A stretch of DNA of 64,000 nucleotides from Norana najaformis (lineage: Eukaryota; Annelida; Clitellata; Crassiclitellata; Hormogastridae). The DNA lies in NCBI GenBank assembly GCA_964023275.1, contig OZ029928.1:13954802-14018801 (forward strand), given 5' to 3'. Positions 60,480-64,000 of this stretch are shown here, piece after piece; the first letter of the stretch is position 1; each line of letters opens with the position of its first letter. The position numbers and the translations under genes were made by a program. The notes under the pieces were generated by a model. That model saw only the letters and a list, made by a program, of their open reading frames with translations, had not been told where the DNA came from and made no database searches.

Positions 60480-60790
60480 AGGTTACGGTCACTTTACGGC
60501 TGACCGGCGCGATTTACTTATCGACGCGGCGCTGAGCGATATTTCAACGTTTAAGCCGTCGATGGGGATTAACGCCCCTGAAAAATGGCCGTGGGTCGAC
60601 CCGAACCGGGCGATTGGACGCCCTTCCCCGCGGGTCGGTCGGTCCGCGGGTCGGCGGGAGCCTGGGGTACGGAGGGGACAACGAGATGCGGCGGCCGATC
60701 GATGCGAGATAGAGGCGGGAATTCATTTGCACAATTACCTCCTCGCGAGTCTGACATGCTGATGGATTAAACTCACCCGCCATTACACGA
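60480..60790. promoter_or_regulatory. CpG-rich island, candidate regulatory element
   Basis: GC- and CpG-rich relative to its surroundings, complex, without supported coding. Ends with 'ttcatttgcacaattacct' (octamer-like ATTTGCA at 60725-60731) and 'gatggattaaactc' (GGATTA). Either a regulatory island of the POU gene or an unrelated promoter. Confidence 0.35.
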
Positions 60791-60945
60791 CCCCGATTGC
60801 GTCCTTCCCTTGGAAGATAATGTCTCGATGCTCTGCCTCTGCAGCAGCAGCAGCCGAAGACGACGACGACGACGACGGCTCACGGCGTGATGATAAGTCG
60901 GCGCCGAACAGAGAGATGCCACGGCTGCGGAGGACGAAATACGAA

Positions 60946-61116
<171 letters not shown>

Positions 61117-61149
61117 GTCTCAATGTCTTCATATATATACATATATATG

Positions 61150-61340
61150 TATATATGTGAACATATACCCTGATGGCTGTACTTTTATATGTCTTTATGT
61201 GTGTCAGTAAAGAATATATGTATGTATGCATGTATATACATATATATATACATATATATATACATATGTATATTTTCTGACACACATAGACATATATAAA
61301 AGTACAGCCTTCAGGATATATATATTCACACACACACAAA
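61150..61340. mobile_element. Inverted-repeat element in TA-rich sequence
   Basis: The left arm 'ggctgtacttttatatgtct' plus 'ttatgtgtgtcag' pairs with the right arm 'ctgacacacatagacatata' plus 'aaagtacagcc'. Arms of about 55 bp around a TA-rich loop. MITE-like or hairpin. Confidence 0.6.
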
Positions 61341-62640
61341 CACACACTCACACACACATATATATATATACATATGAATGCATAAGGACTGTAATTCATC
61401 TATATTATATCTTAGGACTGTATATTTCAGTGATATATATTTTTTCGTCTATGGGCCAAACTCATAAAGCAGCAATGCTGGAGGGGTGGCAGAGGAAAGT
61501 AGGCCTCTTCGTGCGAAGGCAGTAACAATGAAGATAAGATCACGTTGCAGCCGAAGACACAGACTTCTATCATGAGTTTTAGGTTCTGCCACCAACTGTG
61601 GTAGCGTTGAGATTCTGTTTCTCGTTGTACCTTTACATCGTTTATTAGAGATTCACTTTCAATCAGTGTTCGTAGTAACGCGAGAGAGATTCTAGTTCAG
61701 TTGTGGAGCAAGCGACCTAGTCTATACGACAAACTTTTAGATTACTCTACCCATAACGATTACTGTAGCGCCAGAAGACGCTAGTCTATCTTCTCTACAT
61801 TCTGCTACGACCTTTCTGCATGACGTCTGAACTCCGACTCCTTCTCGATGTGCGAATCTCTCCTCCTGACGAGACTCACGTGCAGTTCTCCTAGTCTGCA
61901 CCTTGATCTTGGTCAAACGGCCGAGCAGTCCTCCTCTTCTGGTCTTCTCTGCGGATTGACTGACTGACCCCTGTGTGCAGTCTGCGAGCTCTTTTCTACC
62001 TGAATCCTCTGAACTCTGGGCGCATTCCTTCTGGGCCGGTCAGTACCCAAGACCCGAGCTGTCATCAGCTGTCGTGTGCCTTTTGGTTCTGATTCTCCGA
62101 AGTCAATTGTATAGCTGTGGACATCCGTCTGGCTATCACGTGGACCTCTCGTGCTTAGCTGCAAAGCCCCCTGATGTACCTGGAGATTGCTTGCTACCTG
62201 TGGATTGCTCAGCTTACCCCAGCGGAATCCTTTTGACTAAGCTACACTCCTGCATTCTATAGCTCACCTGCATTGCTACCAACAATAGCCCTTCCGCACA
62301 GCGTAACTTGCGGCCCGTCCGTTTCTAAGAATCTGACCTCTGTAGCTTGCGGCTACTGGCTAGCTGTCTTGCTGCTCTGAACTAAGGTCCTAATAAATCA
62401 TTCGCCTCACTGCCTACGCACTGGCCAGCAACGACTACTGAGTAAGTCTGGTAATCTGCTGACGACTACTACTACTTTACTTACTTACAAATATACCTGA
62501 ACTAGCTCGGTTATACTTCTATACATCGTCATGTTGACAAGACTGCTTGTGACTCAATTCTAAGTGTATGTTCTACTTACTTACACGACAGTATCTCGAC
62601 TGCCAATGATTCTCATCATCCTCTAAAACACATCGGATTC
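61341..62640. other. Intergenic, possible retroelement debris
   Basis: Complex sequence with 'cctaataaatcattcgcctc' (AATAAA) near 62390, followed by direct repeats of CTTACTTAC and ACTACTACT. It may contain an LTR, but no paired termini or coding domain is visible. Confidence 0.3.
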
Positions 62641-62675
62641 TGATTTACTGACCCTGAACGCATAGTAAGTGCAAC
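62638..62675 (+). repeat. SINE family A tail fragment
   Basis: 'ttctgatttactgaccctga' then 'acgcatagtaagtgc' match the family A 3' tail. Confidence 0.55.
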
Positions 62676-62819
62676 AAAGGTGCTCTGGTGACTTCAACTA
62701 CACAAAGGTATCACGGGAAGTCACCCGAACTTCACTGGACGCCTGGATAGCTACATTGGTCAACGCGAACGTCAAGGCGCCTCTGTACTCTTTGATGTGC
62801 GATACATGGGACATGATTG

Positions 62820-62880
62820 TAACCGTAACTGCACATTTATATAGCGCTTCTTCAAAAAATCTTATCAGAGGTGCGCTCGA
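62820..62880 (+). repeat. Dispersed repeat G fragment
   Basis: 'tttatatagcgcttcttcaa' and 'cttatcagaggtgcgctcga' match repeat G. Confidence 0.55.
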
Positions 62881-62929
62881 CCGAACAACACAAGATCGAA
62901 TACCTCGCATGTCGGAACCAATGGCGAAG

Positions 62930-63120
62930 TAGATGTAAATGTAAACGTTTTGCTGTAGCGACTGTTTGGCCTCGACCCTCCTTAGTTTTCAACGAATTAA
63001 TCCGGTGAGATCCTTTACCACCGCTGCCCGTTTGAATGGGCGTCACGCCATTTAAGGTCCCCGTGTAGGGAAATCTAATCTGAGATTAAAATCTCTTCAA
63101 TAAACCACTACCGAGACGCG
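62930..63120 (-). repeat. SINE family C copy, reverse orientation
   Basis: 'tgtttggcctcgaccctcct', 'ccgctgcccgtttgaatggg' and 'gccatttaaggtccccgtgt', then an inverted B-box 'gacgcgaaccggcatcc'. Confidence 0.8.
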
Positions 63121-63154
63121 AACCGGCATCCTCATATAGAAACGGAGAAAGGAG

Positions 63155-63310
63155 CAGGATATCATGTTGCTAGGAGATCATGTTGCTAGGAGATCATGTT
63201 GCAAGAAGATCATGTTGCTAGGAGATCTTGGTGCAAGGAGATCATGTTGCTAGGAGATCTTGTTGCTAGGAGATCATGTTGCAAGGAGATCACACTGGAA
63301 GGAGACATTG
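63155..63310 (+). repeat. Minisatellite, 16-bp unit
   Basis: About nine copies of 'ggagatcatgttgcta' with gcaa and cttg variants. Confidence 0.92.
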
Positions 63311-64000
63311 TTGCACCCTGCTCTGGAAGATATGTGATGATACTATGAGAAGTGACGTGATATGTATCGTGATATATGTGATATCATGATATGTGATACA
63401 CAATATACAAAACAGATAAGTACTCAGTGTGCAAAAAAGATCGGCTGTCAACACAACATAGTAGCACCACAGAAACTGCCGCACATAAAAGCGACGATGA
63501 TTGGTTGAGACGAGGCCTCGACCTACTTTGCTGCCCTGTAAATTAAATCAGAGGAATTAATCTTGCCCAGACTTAACGCCTTCCAGGCGATCGCCAATCT
63601 CTTCCTTCTATCAGTGGAACCTGGTAAAACAATTGGAATGCGGGAGATCCTGTTGACCGCGGACGACCTTTCCAGGACAATCTCCACTCCCGCACTGAGG
63701 TACATGTATAGATGCGTGGACTCCTGATCCTTCTTTCTTTCGGAAAATCAGTGCCTGGATTTCAACTACAGGCGGCTTATATAGACGCGATCTTGAAACT
63801 ACGATACACTGTTTTATCCGTTAAAAGCACTGTTCAAATCAATTCCGATCCAATCTAATAATAATAATTATTATAATTATAATAAGTACCTTTGGCATAC
63901 AAAAATATAAAAAAATATAATAATAATATTATTATTATTATTATTAATAATTTAAATAATAATAATAAAAATTATAATAATAATAATTTAAATAATACTA
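63311..64000. other. Intergenic, AT-rich end
   Basis: 'gtgatatgtatcgtgatata' short repeats near 63357 and AAT-rich runs from 63860 to the end. No gene seen. Confidence 0.5.

Overview
This window is animal nuclear DNA. It holds the middle-to-late part of a spliced ryanodine receptor gene (RyR, the intracellular calcium-release channel) on the + strand at 5159-38851, and a complete intronless class III POU-homeodomain gene on the + strand at 46545-48335. RyR and POU class III together, short introns, many SINE copies and very many microsatellites point to a bilaterian invertebrate. Protein style and the CR1/L2-like LINE and SINE content suggest a lophotrochozoan, perhaps a mollusc, but that placement is inference.

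Region 1-5158 is repeat-rich: a decayed LINE reverse transcriptase, paired dispersed repeats, a SINE and a 31-bp minisatellite. Region 5159-38851 carries 41 RyR exons that I placed by reading frame, splice sites and family similarity. Using one exon of each alternative pair and omitting the microexon, the phases close exactly over 1,586 codons. These correspond to roughly residue 2,900 to 4,480 of a vertebrate RyR: the late helical region, the calmodulin-binding segment, the central domain, two EF-hands, the thumb-and-forefingers (TaF) domain and the linker before the pore. The N-terminal 2,900 residues and the pore are not in the window.

The most interesting signal is in RyR. Two exons are present as tandem, equal-length, same-phase homologous pairs, which look like mutually exclusive exons. 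One pair (19940-20052 and 20126-20238) swaps the calmodulin-binding helix. The other (33329-33427 and 33585-33683) swaps part of the TaF domain that carries two known ATP-contact residues. There is also an in-frame 27-bp microexon and two GC-AG introns. Together these suggest an RNA-level system for tuning calcium release.

A 10-N assembly gap (38991-39000) follows the last RyR exon, and I see no pore exon in the 25 kb after it. From 39001 onward the only convincing gene is POU class III. It has a CpG-rich CCAAT-containing upstream region, a duplicated 5' leader block with CACGTG sites, and a poly(A) signal. Downstream is a field of large simple-sequence arrays (GATA, GTAT, GACA, GATG, polypyrimidine, TA) with two islands of complex sequence (about 59060-59460 and 60480-60790) that could be regulatory.

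Several SINE families recur through the window. Two of them have expanded internally into satellites, so the window also documents how tandem repeats arise from SINEs.
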